Assembly: GCA_963803875.1 (NCBI GenBank)
Contig: CAWDOA010000005.1
Location: 1 to 64,000 of the forward strand
Direction of reading: 5' to 3'
Origin: JABDIY01 sp963803875
GTDB lineage: Bacteria; Actinomycetota; Acidimicrobiia; Acidimicrobiales; SZUA-35
Length of the DNA: 64,000 nucleotides
Shown here: positions 63,400 through 64,000 of the stretch, one piece after another
Layout: each line of letters begins with the position of its first letter
Position numbering within the stretch: position 1 is the first letter of the stretch
Program-made: the position numbers and the translations under genes
Notes under the pieces: generated by a model
What the model saw: the letters and a program-made list of their open reading frames with translations, nothing else
What the model was told of the DNA's origin: nothing
The model's database searches: none

Positions 63400-63997
63400 C
63401 TAAGGCTGCGCTGCCAACGTGTCCCACAACTGATCCACTTGGGTCTGGAGTGATTCGAGGTCACCCGAGTTGTCGATCACGTGATCCGCGATGGCCAGCC
63501 GTTCCTGCCGGCTCGTTTGGGCGGCGATCCGATTCTGGGCGTCGTCGGCGGAGAAACCACGGAACTCGACGAGCCGGCGAACCTGTTCGGAAGGGGAGAG
63601 GTCGACAACAATGACCTCCCTCACGCCATAGGGATTGTCCTTTTCGGCCAGAAGTGCCATGTCCAGGACCACCACGGCGTCGGTGTCGGACAGAGAGGCA
63701 ATCCGTCGCTTGATCTCGGTTTGCAGCACTGGGTGGACAATCGCTTCAAGTGCTTTGAGCTCATCAGCTTCCGAGAACACGATCCCGGCAACCAGCGCGC
63801 GGTCAAGCGCAGCCAGTGTCGTTGACGATCTGCACACCCCACCGTTCCACCATTGCGTCGAAGACGGGTTCGCCAGGTTCTTGAAGTTCGCGCACTACCG
63901 CATCAGCATCGATCACGACAGCTCCGAGTTCTCCCAGCCGGGCAGAAACCGTCGACTTACCCGACCCGATACCGCCAGTGAGACCAATCAACCGCAC
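63400..63997 (-). CDS. coaE: Dephospho-CoA kinase, one frameshift
   Basis: Last step of coenzyme A synthesis, phosphorylating the ribose 3'-OH. Composite of about 199 residues from GTG 63997. P-loop 'LIGLTGGIGSGKSTVS', 'VVIDADAVVREL' (the Asp pair of the family). After a single-base break near 63820 comes 'LKALEAIVHPVLQTEI' and 'VVVLDMALLAEKD'. The LID Arg/Gln region is 'RIAAQTSRQERLAIADHVID'. As CoaE is essential, the break is almost surely a consensus error. Confidence 0.87.
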
Positions 63998-64000
63998 AAG

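Overview
The window reads as part of a high-GC actinobacterial chromosome. Evidence: a mycothiol synthase (mshD), an ECF sigma factor with a zinc anti-sigma factor (SigR/RsrA type), a DUF222/HNH ('13E12') endonuclease, a GlbO-type truncated globin, an ANTAR response regulator (PdtaR type), a leucine-rich leuA leader peptide and a Tad/Flp locus. Gene content and divergence from the familiar genera make me lean to class Acidimicrobiia. That is an inference, not something the sequence proves.

Layout. 1-17 kb is a surface-polysaccharide cluster: glycosyltransferases (GT4, GT2), a Wzx-like flippase, a beta-helix lipoprotein-like protein, a Wzc-like kinase, two O-antigen ligase/polymerase-like proteins, a priming sugar transferase, a low-molecular-weight tyrosine phosphatase and a DPM1-GtrA fusion. 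It opens with a 1.4 kb imperfect tandem duplication. 17-20.3 kb holds menG, a small membrane protein, rlmN and mshD. 20.4-36.4 kb is amino-acid biosynthesis: hisD; hisB-hisH-hisA-hisF; groES-like; hisI-trpE; then an MBOAT/SGNH acetylation pair and ygfZ; trpC; trpF; a Thr-rich anchored protein; leuA with its leader peptide. hisC is absent. 36.4-37.7 kb carries rsrA-sigR and glbO. 38.0-42.8 kb is the type II fatty acid cluster fabD-fabH-fabG-acpP-fabF-fabZ, where FabD carries an extra lipoyl-like C-terminal domain. tRNA-Leu(CAA), a coiled-coil protein and PdtaR follow. 44.0-46.7 kb is a degraded stretch with an HNH endonuclease between gene remnants. 46.7-64 kb holds polA, rpsA, a Tad secretion core (cpaB, cpaE, cpaF, vWA-TadB, tadC), a polytopic membrane protein, uvrB, a two-gene ABC exporter and coaE.

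Data quality matters for reading the annotation. At least fifteen genes contain one or more single-base frameshifts, including ones normally needed for growth (trpE, trpC, coaE). The shifts are clustered: about six lie in the first 700 bp of trpE and none in the next 830 bp. Nearly all of the protein is still legible across each break. I therefore treat most of these as consensus errors or strain mixing in an assembly, give composite coordinates, and reserve 'pseudogene' for truncated pieces and remnants.

The observations most worth following are the FabD/lipoyl-like fusion, the vWA-TadB fusion, the leuA leader peptide, the 208-bp tandem repeat before hisB, a terminator-like hairpin in the hisD leader, and the duplicated glycosyltransferase segment.
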